9,393 nucleotides of DNA, taken from assembly GCA_012727965.1 (NCBI GenBank), contig JAAYFZ010000431.1:1-9393 (forward strand), written 5' to 3'. Source of the DNA: Clostridiaceae bacterium. Lineage in GTDB: Bacteria; Bacillota; Clostridia; Saccharofermentanales; UBA5734. Below the pieces are notes generated by a model, which worked only from the letters and a program-made list of their open reading frames with translations, had not been told where the DNA came from and ran no database searches. Shown here piece after piece: positions 1 through 7,121 of this stretch (within the stretch, counting starts at the first letter, position 1; the number at the start of each line of letters is the position of its first letter). The translations under genes and the position numbers were made by a program.

Positions 1-1706
1 ACTCTGATGATCATGAAATAGTAGATGATTTCATGCTGAATTCAGATCAGCAGCAGGCAGTCGAGAGGATCTGCAGCTCGATGAATACTGCCAGGGAGCT
101 TGGAACTTTGCAGGAGTGTATGCTCTACGGTATAACCGGCAGCGGCAAGACCGAAGTCTATCTTCAGAGTGCCAGACAAGCCCTGGCCGATGGCAGGAGC
201 GTCATAATTCTCGTTCCTGAGATTTCACTTACACCACAAATGGTCTTCCGTATCAGGAGCAGGTTCGGCAATGATGTCGCGGTCTTACACAGCCGGCTGA
301 CACCTGCGGAGCGCTATGAACAATGGCAGCGTATTTTAAGAAACGAGGTGCGCCTTGTAGTTGGGGCCCGTTCTGCGATCTTCGCGCCTCTTGATACGAT
401 CGGTCTGATCATTCTTGATGAAGAACAGGAGAGCAGCTATAAATCGGAAACTCATCCGCGCTATCATGCCCGTGATATCGCAAGAATGAGAGCACATATG
501 CATGGTGCCGCTCTGGTTCTTGGTTCCGCGACTCCTTCGGTCGAGAGCTTCTACCGTACAGAAGTCGGCCGTTCCATTCTGCTGCGTTTGCCGGAGAGAA
601 TCGGTAGCGCCGGCTTACCGCAAACCATTATTGCTGATATGCGGGAGGAATTAAGATCAGGCAACAGGACGATTTTCAGCAGACCTCTGCAGGCCGCTCT
701 GCAAGATGTTATGGATAATAAAAAACAGGCGATGATCTTCATTAATCGCCGCGGGCACTCTTCTTTTGTACTTTGCCGTTCTTGTGGGCAGACAGTTAAA
801 TGCAGCAGCTGCAGTGTTTCCATGACGAGTCATGCTTCTGTCGGTTCAGGCGCTGGCTATGATCCCGGTAGAAATGACAATGATAGCCTGATCTGCCATT
901 ATTGCGGCAAGATCAGCAGGATACCTAAGAAATGTCCGCTCTGCGGCAGCGCTCAAATCGGCCGTTTTGGCGTTGGCACACAACAAGTAGAGGAACATTT
1001 AGCGAAGGCTTTTGCCGGTATAAGAACGCTCAGGATGGACCAGGACACAACATCCGGCAGGACTGCACATGCCGATATTCTTAAACGGTTTTCTGAGCAT
1101 GAGGCAGATGTTCTGATTGGCACACAGATGATTGCAAAAGGCCATGATTTTCCTAATGTGACTGCTGTCGGCATCCTGGCAGCCGACCAGCTGCTGGGCA
1201 TGTCAGATTTTCGTGCATCTGAAAGAGCTTTTCAATTAATCGTTCAGGCCGCTGGCAGGGCAGGGCGGTCAAGCGATGCCGGTCAGGTTATCATTCAGGC
1301 TTATAATACTGATGATTATGCGCTTCGGGCAGCGGCAACGCAGGACTATGAAGCCTTCTACCGCCAGGAGATCGCTTTTCGCAAGATGATGAAATATCCG
1401 CCGTTTGGCTCAATCGGTCTGATCGTGCTGGCAGGCCAGAATGACATGGATGTGCGGGAGCGTATCGACCGACTGTATCAGTCTATGTGCAAATGGCAGA
1501 GTGATCATCCTGATCATGCGGCAATCGAAATCACTGAACCAGCAAGAGCACCTCTTAGCAAAATACGCGGAAGATATCGTTGGCGTATGCTTCTGTATGG
1601 ACAGCATCAAGCCCTTATCGCAAGGTTTATGGCCCTTACAGTTGGCCGCGCCGACTTGTCGCCTCTGTCTGTAACTATAGATGTCGAACCCTGGCAGATG
1701 CTGTGA
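1..1706 (+). CDS. priA: Primosomal protein N' (replication restart helicase PriA), 5'-partial
   Basis: PriA is the 3'-to-5' DExH helicase that recognises stalled forks and reloads the replisome. The frame stays open from base 3 with no stop before the Met at 33, so the gene runs off the left edge and that Met is internal. The N-terminal DNA-binding and winged-helix domains, roughly 200-250 residues in relatives, are missing from view. Counting from Met33: Walker A GITGSGKT 33-40, motif II DEEQ 129-132, GSATPS 164-169, motif VI QAAGRAGR 405-412, and a C-terminal domain with a YRWRMLL segment near 515-521. Eight zinc-binding cysteines sit at 248, 251, 257, 260, 288, 291, 301 and 304. Their spacing matches E. 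coli PriA except for a 13-residue insertion between the fourth and fifth. The residue after DEE is Gln rather than the family's usual His. The identity is secure; the true start is outside the window. Confidence 0.97.
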   Translation, partial: SDDHEIVDDFMLNSDQQQAVERICSSMNTARELGTLQECMLYGITGSGKTEVYLQSARQALADGRSVIILVPEISLTPQMVFRIRSRFGNDVAVLHSRLTPAERYEQWQRILRNEVRLVVGARSAIFAPLDTIGLIILDEEQESSYKSETHPRYHARDIARMRAHMHGAALVLGSATPSVESFYRTEVGRSILLRLPERIGSAGLPQTIIADMREELRSGNRTIFSRPLQAALQDVMDNKKQAMIFINRRGHSSFVLCRSCGQTVKCSSCSVSMTSHASVGSGAGYDPGRNDNDSLICHYCGKISRIPKKCPLCGSAQIGRFGVGTQQVEEHLAKAFAGIRTLRMDQDTTSGRTAHADILKRFSEHEADVLIGTQMIAKGHDFPNVTAVGILAADQLLGMSDFRASERAFQLIVQAAGRAGRSSDAGQVIIQAYNTDDYALRAAATQDYEAFYRQEIAFRKMMKYPPFGSIGLIVLAGQNDMDVRERIDRLYQSMCKWQSDHPDHAAIEITEPARAPLSKIRGRYRWRMLLYGQHQALIARFMALTVGRADLSPLSVTIDVEPWQML

Positions 1707-1712
1707 TATAAT
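1684..1712 (+). promoter_or_regulatory. Putative sigma-A promoter with extended -10, upstream of def
   Basis: A perfect extended -10, TG-A-TATAAT, lies at 1704-1712, and its TG is part of the priA stop codon. The best -35 at 17 bp spacing is TCGAAC (1684-1689), only 3 of 6 matches to TTGACA, which fits an extended -10 promoter that depends little on -35. Transcription would start near 1719, leaving a leader of about 40 nt before def. It is the only promoter-like site in the longest intergenic gap of the window, so it may drive def through rsgA independently of priA. This is inferred from sequence only. Confidence 0.55.
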
Positions 1713-1742
1713 ACCCACGGAAATAAATATGTACATATACGC

Positions 1743-1750
1743 GGAAGGAA
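1743..1750 (+). promoter_or_regulatory. Ribosome binding site for def
   Basis: GGAAGGAA is a purine-rich Shine-Dalgarno match ending about 9-10 nt before the ATG at 1760. It supports 1760 over the ATG at 1750, which lies inside the same stretch in another frame and stops after 13 codons. Confidence 0.65.
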
Positions 1751-1759
1751 TGATAGAAA

Positions 1760-2221
1760 ATGGCTTTACGAAAAGTATTAGTCGATGGTGATGAGACTCT
1801 GCGCAAGAAGAGCAGAGAAATAACGAAGTTTGATGACAGACTTCAGATATTGATCGACGATATGTTTGAGACAATGTATGAGAATAATGGTATAGGTCTG
1901 GCCGCACCGCAGGTCGGAATATTGAGAAGATTATTCGTGATGGATCTTCATGATGGCAATGAGCCGGTTGTTGCAATCAACCCGGTCATTACTGATGCAG
2001 AAGGTTCACAGATTGGTCAGGAGGGCTGTTTATCGATACCTGGCAGCTACGGCGATGTCGAGAGACCGGCCAGTCTGGTGCTCAAGGCACTTGACCGCAA
2101 TGGACAGCCTTTTGAGATGAGAGCTGAGGAGCTTACAGCTGTTTGTATATCTCATGAGACAGACCATTTAGATGGAATACTGTTTAGAGACAAAGTTGAG
2201 GGGGAATTAATTTCGCAATGA
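1760..2221 (+). CDS. def: Peptide deformylase
   Basis: Def is a cytoplasmic metalloenzyme that removes the N-formyl group from nascent polypeptides, the counterpart of Fmt encoded next to it. All three family motifs are present in the 153-residue product: GIGLAAPQ (44-51), EGCLS (88-92, metal ligand Cys90) and HETDH (132-136, ligands His132 and His136, catalytic Glu133). The length suits a short deformylase of the clostridial kind. The residue before the HExxH motif is Ser131, where many homologues have Gln. The gene follows priA after 53 bp that hold a likely promoter and a good ribosome binding site. Its TGA overlaps the fmt ATG by four bases (ATGA), which suggests translational coupling of deformylase and formyltransferase. 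Confidence 0.97.
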   Translation: MALRKVLVDGDETLRKKSREITKFDDRLQILIDDMFETMYENNGIGLAAPQVGILRRLFVMDLHDGNEPVVAINPVITDAEGSQIGQEGCLSIPGSYGDVERPASLVLKALDRNGQPFEMRAEELTAVCISHETDHLDGILFRDKVEGELISQ

Positions 2222-3171
2222 AAATCAAGATCCTGTTTATGGGAACACCGGCTTTTGCCGTACCTGTGCTGCAAACTCTAATCGATCAGGGTTTCCCGAT
2301 CGTTGGCGTTGTCTGTCAGCCAGATAAACCTCAAGGCAGGAAACAGATACTGACAGCGCCGCCCGTCAAGGAGCTGGCGCTTAAATATGATATACCCATT
2401 CTGCAGCCGGCCAGCCTGCGCGGACCGGATATTGAACAGGAAATAAGACAGCTTGCGCCTGATATGATCGTAACAGCCGCCTATGGCAAGATATTGCCGC
2501 AAAATCTGCTCGATCTGCCGTCGCTGGGCTGTCTTAATGTGCATGCCTCGCTGTTGCCTAAATACAGAGGCGCTGCTCCCGTACAATGGTCATTGATAAA
2601 TGGCGAGCAGGATACAGGCATAACCATAATGATGATGGATGCGGGAATGGATACCGGCGAAATACTTACACAGCAGCCAGTCCATATCCCGGAAAATATA
2701 GATTCAGAAGCGATGCTTGAGAAGCTGTCGAAGCTCGGAGCCAGAATGCTGCCTCAGGCCATTCGCGACTATACCAGCGGTGACATCGTACCTTATGCGC
2801 AAAATGAAGCTGAAGCTCTAACCATTGGCATGCTCAATCGGAACATGGGCGAAATTGACTGGTCTAAATCGGCCAGAGAAATACATAATATGGTGCGTGG
2901 TTTATATCCCTGGCCCGGAGCTTATACTTATTGCGGCGGCAAAAAGCTAAAAGTTCACCGCACGCAGGTCTGCTATGACCAGGACTTGACCGAGGCGTCT
3001 CGTTCACTTGAACCTGGAACTATTTGCTCTTGCGGTGGATTGGTACGGGTAGCAACAGGCGATGGTGTTCTGGACCTGCTCGAGGTTCAGAATCAATCAG
3101 GCAAGCGTATGCACTGTCGCGATTGTGCGCACAATTATAGACTTGGACAGGTTATGGGAGGCGATGAATGA
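2218..3171 (+). CDS. fmt: Methionyl-tRNA formyltransferase
   Basis: Fmt transfers a formyl group from 10-formyl-tetrahydrofolate to Met-tRNA(fMet) to make the initiator tRNA. The product has 317 residues, the normal length. The N-terminal Rossmann domain starts with the FMGTPAFAVPVL segment (7-18). The catalytic trio is seen as Asn107 and His109 in the NVHASLLPKYRGAAP region and Asp145 in DAGMDTG. The linker ends in IDW (213-215) and is followed by the OB-fold-like C-terminal domain, including VATGDG (278-283). That domain carries four cysteines as CxC (270, 272) and CxxC (300, 303), which I do not recognise as a standard Fmt feature. The start overlaps the def stop as ATGA, with GAGGGGG at 2198-2204, a rather distant 13 nt upstream, so coupling to def probably matters. 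The stop overlaps the next gene as ATGA. Confidence 0.97.
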   Translation: MKIKILFMGTPAFAVPVLQTLIDQGFPIVGVVCQPDKPQGRKQILTAPPVKELALKYDIPILQPASLRGPDIEQEIRQLAPDMIVTAAYGKILPQNLLDLPSLGCLNVHASLLPKYRGAAPVQWSLINGEQDTGITIMMMDAGMDTGEILTQQPVHIPENIDSEAMLEKLSKLGARMLPQAIRDYTSGDIVPYAQNEAEALTIGMLNRNMGEIDWSKSAREIHNMVRGLYPWPGAYTYCGGKKLKVHRTQVCYDQDLTEASRSLEPGTICSCGGLVRVATGDGVLDLLEVQNQSGKRMHCRDCAHNYRLGQVMGGDE

Positions 3172-3950
3172 TGCCTATTATTAATTTATCAGCCGTATTA
3201 TCCTTATATGGGCAGAGCTATAGCCAACAAGGATTTCTTGGCGGAGCCACCGGTATGATGATGGGATTTGATATCTGGTATTTCATATTGGTTATCCCAG
3301 CCTTGCTGCTTTCACTATTCGCATCAGCGAAGGTGAAATCTACATTTGCGAAATACAGCGGTATGACTGCTCAGAGCGGTTATACAGGTGTCAGGGCAGC
3401 CAGACGTATCCTGGATCAAAATGGTTTGCAGCAAGTAACTATAGAAGGTGTCAAAGGTCATCTTACTGATCATTTCGATCCGCGCACCAATGTACTAAGA
3501 CTGTCTGAATCCACATATGGCGACAACTCAATTGCGGCTATCGGCGTAGCTGCTCATGAAGCAGGGCATGCTATTCAGCATGCGACTGGCTATGTGCCTA
3601 ATAAAATACGCGGAGCGCTTGTGCCCGTGGCTCAGTTTGGTTCTTCCATAGGTCCGTATATGGCAATTTTTGGGATAATTCTTCAGCTATCTTTTCTGAT
3701 TCAGCTGGGTATAATCCTGTTTTTTGGAGCCTTTTTATTCTATTTGATTACACTACCTGTAGAATTTAATGCCAGCTCCAGAGCTTTGCGTCTGCTGGAA
3801 GAGCAGGGTATATTAGGGGATGCAGAGCTAAAAAGCGCACGCAAGGTATTGTCTGCTGCTGCTATGACTTATGTAGCTTCAGCGCTATCAGCCTTTGCCT
3901 CGCTGCTTAGATTGATTTTGCTATCGAGAGGCCGTAATGGCAGACGTTAA
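3168..3950 (+). CDS. Membrane zinc metallopeptidase, YugP/Zn_peptidase_2 family
   Basis: This is a predicted integral-membrane zinc protease of the family that includes B. subtilis YugP; its substrate is not established. In the 260-residue product a hydrophobic segment (about 36-53) is followed by the family signature ASAKVKSTFAKYSGM (52-66), LTDHFDP (99-105) and the zincin motif HEAGH (130-134, ligands His130 and His134, catalytic Glu131). Glu199 in LPVEFNAS is a candidate third ligand. Further hydrophobic segments lie near 160-179, 181-197 and 230-251. The chosen start overlaps the fmt stop as ATGA and has GGGAGG at 3156-3161, 6 nt upstream. It gives an N-terminus about 30 residues longer than YugP; an internal ATG at 3255, preceded by GGAG, would give 231 residues. 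Its 3' end overlaps rsmB by 14 bp. Confidence 0.9.
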   Translation: MMPIINLSAVLSLYGQSYSQQGFLGGATGMMMGFDIWYFILVIPALLLSLFASAKVKSTFAKYSGMTAQSGYTGVRAARRILDQNGLQQVTIEGVKGHLTDHFDPRTNVLRLSESTYGDNSIAAIGVAAHEAGHAIQHATGYVPNKIRGALVPVAQFGSSIGPYMAIFGIILQLSFLIQLGIILFFGAFLFYLITLPVEFNASSRALRLLEEQGILGDAELKSARKVLSAAAMTYVASALSAFASLLRLILLSRGRNGRR

Positions 3951-5322
3951 GAATAAGAGGAAATTCGCTTCTGATCCAGCGAGAGCAGCTGCCGCAAGAT
4001 TACTTCACAGTGTTCTTGAAGAGGGAGCCTATTCCAACCTGAGCTCGCTTAAGATCCTGGATGAAGACCGACTGGATAGCAGGGACAGAGCATTTGCCTC
4101 TGCTTCCGTTTATGGCACGATCAGCTGGCTGCCTATGATCGACTGGCAGATAGAAAAAGTTTCGTCAAAACCACTTGAACAAATCGATCCCTGGATCAGA
4201 ACTATATTGCGTTTTGGTATATGGCAGCTCACCAAGGCTCATAGTGTGACCGAAGCTGCCGCGGTCGATGAGAGTGTCAAGCTGGCGCGTTTTTTTGCTC
4301 ATGAGGGGGCAGCTTCTTATGTAAATGCTGTGCTTAGAAGCTGGCTGAGAGCCAAACCTCAGATCCCGCGCAAGCTGGAAGCATTGAATTATGGTCTGCC
4401 TACCTGGCTATTTGGCTCACTGAAAAAATGGTACGGGTATGATAGAGCAGTAAGTCTTGCCGAAGCTTATCTCGAGCCCAAACCCTGGACTAGTCTTCGT
4501 GTAAATACAATGTTGGCTGATCCGGCAGATTTGATTCATGAATGGAGTGAGGACGGACTTGAGGCAGAACCTGGATCATATCTTCCAGAAGCCGTCCATC
4601 TCAAACTCGCAGGCAACAGTCTGCGCGATCTTATCGCCTGGCAAGACGGACTTGTAACCGCACAGGATGAAGCTGCTATGCTTACTTCGCATGTGGCCTG
4701 TCCGAATAAGAATGATAGAATTATCGACCTCTGCGCTGCACCAGGCGGCAAAACAACCCATCTAGCAGAGCTCATGTCTGACACCGCTAAAATCACCGCT
4801 CTCGAGCTGCAGCCGCACAGAGCGCAGCTGATTCAAGAACAGGCGGAGCGGCTTAAACTAAAATCAATCAATATTGTCGTTGGAGATGCGGCAGAATTTA
4901 GCACCAGTGAAGAGCTTTATGATATCGTAGTCGCTGATGTTCCTTGCAGCGGACTCGGATTGCTTGGACGCAAGCCGGAGATCAGGCTGAATATGGATTA
5001 TGACAGGATACAGGAACTGATTACGCTGCAACGAAGCATTTTGAATAACGCATCAAAACTGGTAAAAGCCGGCGGCTCCTTGATTTACAGTACTTGTACG
5101 ATTAATCCCGAGGAGAATCAGGATCAGATCAAATGGTTCCTCGAGGAGTCAGAAAACTCAGATGGTTTTGCAGCTGTAGATATAACAAATAAATTGCCTC
5201 AGGAGCTGCTGACAGCAGATGCTGATATTGTGAATCAGGCAAAAAATGGATATATTCAGCTTATGCCCGACAGGCAGTCAACCGATGGCTTCTTCATAGC
5301 CAGACTGGAGAAAATAAAATGA
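3937..5322 (+). CDS. rsmB: 16S rRNA (cytosine-967-C5) methyltransferase RsmB
   Basis: RsmB (Sun/Fmu) methylates C967 of 16S rRNA with S-adenosylmethionine. The 461-residue product has the full architecture: an N-terminal NusB-like RNA-binding domain (about 10-140, ending in the VNAVLRSWL segment near 129-137), a linker region, and the Rossmann methyltransferase domain. SAM motif I is DLCAAPGGKTTHL (264-276). Motif IV, DVPCSG, carries Cys337, the residue that releases product. Motif VI, YSTCT, carries the nucleophile Cys387. The terminal DGFFIARL (450-457) is typical of the family. The gene starts 14 bp inside the metallopeptidase gene with GAGAGG at 3926-3931, 5 nt before the ATG. The TGA overlaps the rlmN ATG. 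Nothing appears truncated. Confidence 0.96.
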   Translation: MADVKNKRKFASDPARAAAARLLHSVLEEGAYSNLSSLKILDEDRLDSRDRAFASASVYGTISWLPMIDWQIEKVSSKPLEQIDPWIRTILRFGIWQLTKAHSVTEAAAVDESVKLARFFAHEGAASYVNAVLRSWLRAKPQIPRKLEALNYGLPTWLFGSLKKWYGYDRAVSLAEAYLEPKPWTSLRVNTMLADPADLIHEWSEDGLEAEPGSYLPEAVHLKLAGNSLRDLIAWQDGLVTAQDEAAMLTSHVACPNKNDRIIDLCAAPGGKTTHLAELMSDTAKITALELQPHRAQLIQEQAERLKLKSINIVVGDAAEFSTSEELYDIVVADVPCSGLGLLGRKPEIRLNMDYDRIQELITLQRSILNNASKLVKAGGSLIYSTCTINPEENQDQIKWFLEESENSDGFAAVDITNKLPQELLTADADIVNQAKNGYIQLMPDRQSTDGFFIARLEKIK

Positions 5323-6353
5323 GAAATTTTTATGATATGACAATAACCGACTGGCAGGAATGGGTAAGAGAGAAGCAGCTGCCTGCATTTAGAGCAGCTC
5401 AGATACATAAATGGATGGCCAGAGGTGTTGTTGATACAGAATCTATGACTGATATTTCCAAGGATCTGCGTGCTAAGATTACTGAGGATTTCTATATTGG
5501 CGGCTTAACAATTGCTGATAAGAAAATATCAGCCATAGATGAAACTACGAAATATATATTCAGACTCTATGATGGCAATACGATTGAGAGTGTTCTGATG
5601 AAGTATAAGCATGGCTATTCTGTTTGTCTGTCATCACAGGCTGGCTGTAAAATGGGCTGTACATTTTGTGCTTCAACAGGGGCCGGCTTCGGCCGTGATC
5701 TCTCTTATGGAGAAATGCTGGCACAGGTGGCAATAATCGGACGGGATAGTGGTCAGAGGATCGGCCATGTTGTAATAATGGGAATTGGCGAGCCTCTAGA
5801 CAACTATGATAATCTGGTAAATTTCCTAAAACTGGCAAATGACCCTACTGGACTTAACATTGGTTTGAGGCACATTTCCGTCTCAACTTGCGGACTTGTT
5901 CCCGACATGCTAAAATTTACCGATGAAGGTCTGCCGGTGACTCTGTCAGTGTCGCTGCATGCGCCAGATCAGCAGATTCGCGAACGTCTGATGCCGATAG
6001 CCAAGGTATACACATACGATAAGCTGCTGGCAGCCTGCCGCAATCACACTGAGAAAACAGGCAGACGTATTTCTTTTGAATACACAATGTTTCGCGGCAT
6101 CAATGATCAACCTGCTCATGCCAGACAATTGGCAAAACAGCTTAACGGCATGCTATGCCATGTTAATCTGATAGCTGCCAATGAGCTGGAAAGCGGCGGA
6201 TATCAGGCCAGTGACAGAAAAACGATGCAGAAATTCATGCAGCTGCTAATACAAAATGGAATCAATGCCACGATAAGACGTGAGCTCGGTTCAGACATAA
6301 TGGCTGCTTGTGGCCAGTTAAGGAGAAGTCTAGAAGCATGCGGGAAAACTTGA
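5319..6353 (+). CDS. rlmN: Dual-specificity 23S rRNA A2503 / tRNA A37 C2-methyltransferase RlmN
   Basis: RlmN is a radical-SAM enzyme that methylates C2 of A2503 in 23S rRNA and A37 in some tRNAs. In the 344-residue product the CxxxCxxC iron-sulfur site is Cys110, Cys114 and Cys117 within GCKMGCTFCAST. Cys103 in VCLSSQ and Cys331 in MAACGQL correspond to the two conserved cysteines of the methyl-transfer mechanism (118 and 355 in E. coli). GIGEPLDNYDN (155-165), RHISVSTCGLVP (184-195) and VSLHAP (211-216) are recognisable family segments. The position corresponding to the second Met of the common MGMGEPL is Ile. Having Cys331 and the plain RlmN arrangement favours RlmN over the Cfr resistance enzyme, which modifies C8. 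The start is the ATGA overlap with rsmB and has GGAG at 5307-5310, 8 nt upstream. Confidence 0.96.
   Translation: MRNFYDMTITDWQEWVREKQLPAFRAAQIHKWMARGVVDTESMTDISKDLRAKITEDFYIGGLTIADKKISAIDETTKYIFRLYDGNTIESVLMKYKHGYSVCLSSQAGCKMGCTFCASTGAGFGRDLSYGEMLAQVAIIGRDSGQRIGHVVIMGIGEPLDNYDNLVNFLKLANDPTGLNIGLRHISVSTCGLVPDMLKFTDEGLPVTLSVSLHAPDQQIRERLMPIAKVYTYDKLLAACRNHTEKTGRRISFEYTMFRGINDQPAHARQLAKQLNGMLCHVNLIAANELESGGYQASDRKTMQKFMQLLIQNGINATIRRELGSDIMAACGQLRRSLEACGKT
6320..6326 (+). promoter_or_regulatory. Ribosome binding site deciding the prpC start
   Basis: AAGGAGA, inside the 3' end of rlmN, lies 11 nt before the ATG at 6338. It supports that ATG over an in-frame TTG at 6308, which has no comparable site upstream and would add ten residues before the conserved start of the phosphatase domain. 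Confidence 0.6.
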
Positions 6354-7087
6354 AATATTCCGGTGCGTCACATGTCGGACATGTGAGAGCCAACAATGAA
6401 GATAGCTATTTCCTGCCCGATGATACAGGAAGCGGCTATTTCTATTGTGCTCTAGCAGACGGTATGGGCGGACATAATCGCGGTGAGCTGGCCAGTAGTG
6501 TGGCAATTTCTTATGTCCATGAGAAGCTTAAGTCAAGTTTCGGTGAAGGTAATGAGCAGCAGAAGAGTACAGAGGATCTGCTTATTGAAACTGTGCAGAA
6601 GGCCAATGTCAAGGTGTATCTGGGATCTCTTGAGAACGAAGATTCTCAGGGCATGGGTACGACTCTGACGATCGTTGTGCTGGATTCAGATACTATCTGG
6701 GTCGCACATGTAGGCGACTGCAGAGCATATTTGTATAGGGATCAGAGTTTAAAACAACTGACAATAGATCAGACAGTAGTTCAGGAAATGCTGGACGCAG
6801 GCAGCCTGACTCCGGAAGAAATCAATGATCATCCCCGCCGTAATGTGCTGACACAGGCACTTGGCATCCCGGAATTTTTACAGCCACAGATCATAAGTGT
6901 TCCAAGACAGAAGCATGACAAGATAATGTTATGCAGTGATGGACTATATGGTCAGGTATCTGACGATGAAATTAAAAATATAATTAAGAAAGTCAAAGAG
7001 CCGTCTGAGGCTTGTACACAGCTGATTCAGCTTGCCTTGGACAATGGTGGCGAGGACAATGTCACTGTGCTCGTGATTTCCACCTGA
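6338..7087 (+). CDS. prpC: PP2C-family Ser/Thr protein phosphatase (PrpC/Stp)
   Basis: This is a cytoplasmic, metal-dependent (Mn/Mg) phosphatase that dephosphorylates substrates of the adjacent PASTA kinase and the kinase itself. The 249-residue length is close to B. subtilis PrpC. PP2C motifs appear in order: VRANNEDSYF (16-25), ADGMGGH with metal ligand Asp41, MGTTL (106-110), HVGDCRAYL (124-132), DQTVVQEML (144-152), HPRRNVLTQALG (165-176), CSDGL with Asp201, and EDNVTVLV with Asp240. Within the usual GDSR and DHS-type positions this protein has GDCR and DQT, which are variations away from the metal-binding aspartates. The chosen ATG overlaps the rlmN end by 16 bp and is served by an AAGGAGA site. 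An in-frame TTG extension at 6308 exists but is less likely. The kinase gene follows after 34 bp. Confidence 0.95.
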   Translation: MRENLKYSGASHVGHVRANNEDSYFLPDDTGSGYFYCALADGMGGHNRGELASSVAISYVHEKLKSSFGEGNEQQKSTEDLLIETVQKANVKVYLGSLENEDSQGMGTTLTIVVLDSDTIWVAHVGDCRAYLYRDQSLKQLTIDQTVVQEMLDAGSLTPEEINDHPRRNVLTQALGIPEFLQPQIISVPRQKHDKIMLCSDGLYGQVSDDEIKNIIKKVKEPSEACTQLIQLALDNGGEDNVTVLVIST

Positions 7088-7109
7088 ATTAACTCAGACT
7101 TGTTTTATT

Positions 7110-7114
7110 GGAGG
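7110..7114 (+). promoter_or_regulatory. Ribosome binding site for prkC
   Basis: GGAGG sits 7 nt before the ATG at 7122, a near-ideal Shine-Dalgarno site. The 34-bp gap between prpC and prkC contains this site and no clear promoter or terminator, so the kinase is most likely co-transcribed with prpC but initiates translation on its own. Confidence 0.8.
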
Positions 7115-7121
7115 ATCTGAC

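Noticed and set aside
33..35. ATG at 33 as the real start of a short PriA
   Set aside because: The frame is open upstream to the window edge, no ribosome binding site precedes it, and the family needs N-terminal domains before this point.
1502..1516. Two TGATCA palindromes nine bases apart, possible operator
   Set aside because: They lie deep in priA coding sequence and encode an Asp-His-Pro-Asp-His run; no promoter is nearby.
1750..1791. Small frame starting at the ATG just before def
   Set aside because: It ends after 13 codons and overlaps the def ribosome binding site; there is no sign of an attenuator or leader peptide.
1410..1976. 188-codon antisense open frame spanning the priA-def junction
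   Set aside because: It overlaps two well-identified genes on the other strand, its product matches no family I recognise, and both sense genes are intact there.
5681..5694. Perfect 5-bp inverted repeat GGCCG-GCTT-CGGCC, possible terminator
   Set aside because: It lies inside rlmN coding for the segment after the iron-sulfur site, and no T-tract follows.
6308..6337. TTG start giving PrpC ten extra residues
   Set aside because: No ribosome binding site precedes it, the added residues fall before the conserved domain start, and the ATG at 6338 has AAGGAGA upstream.
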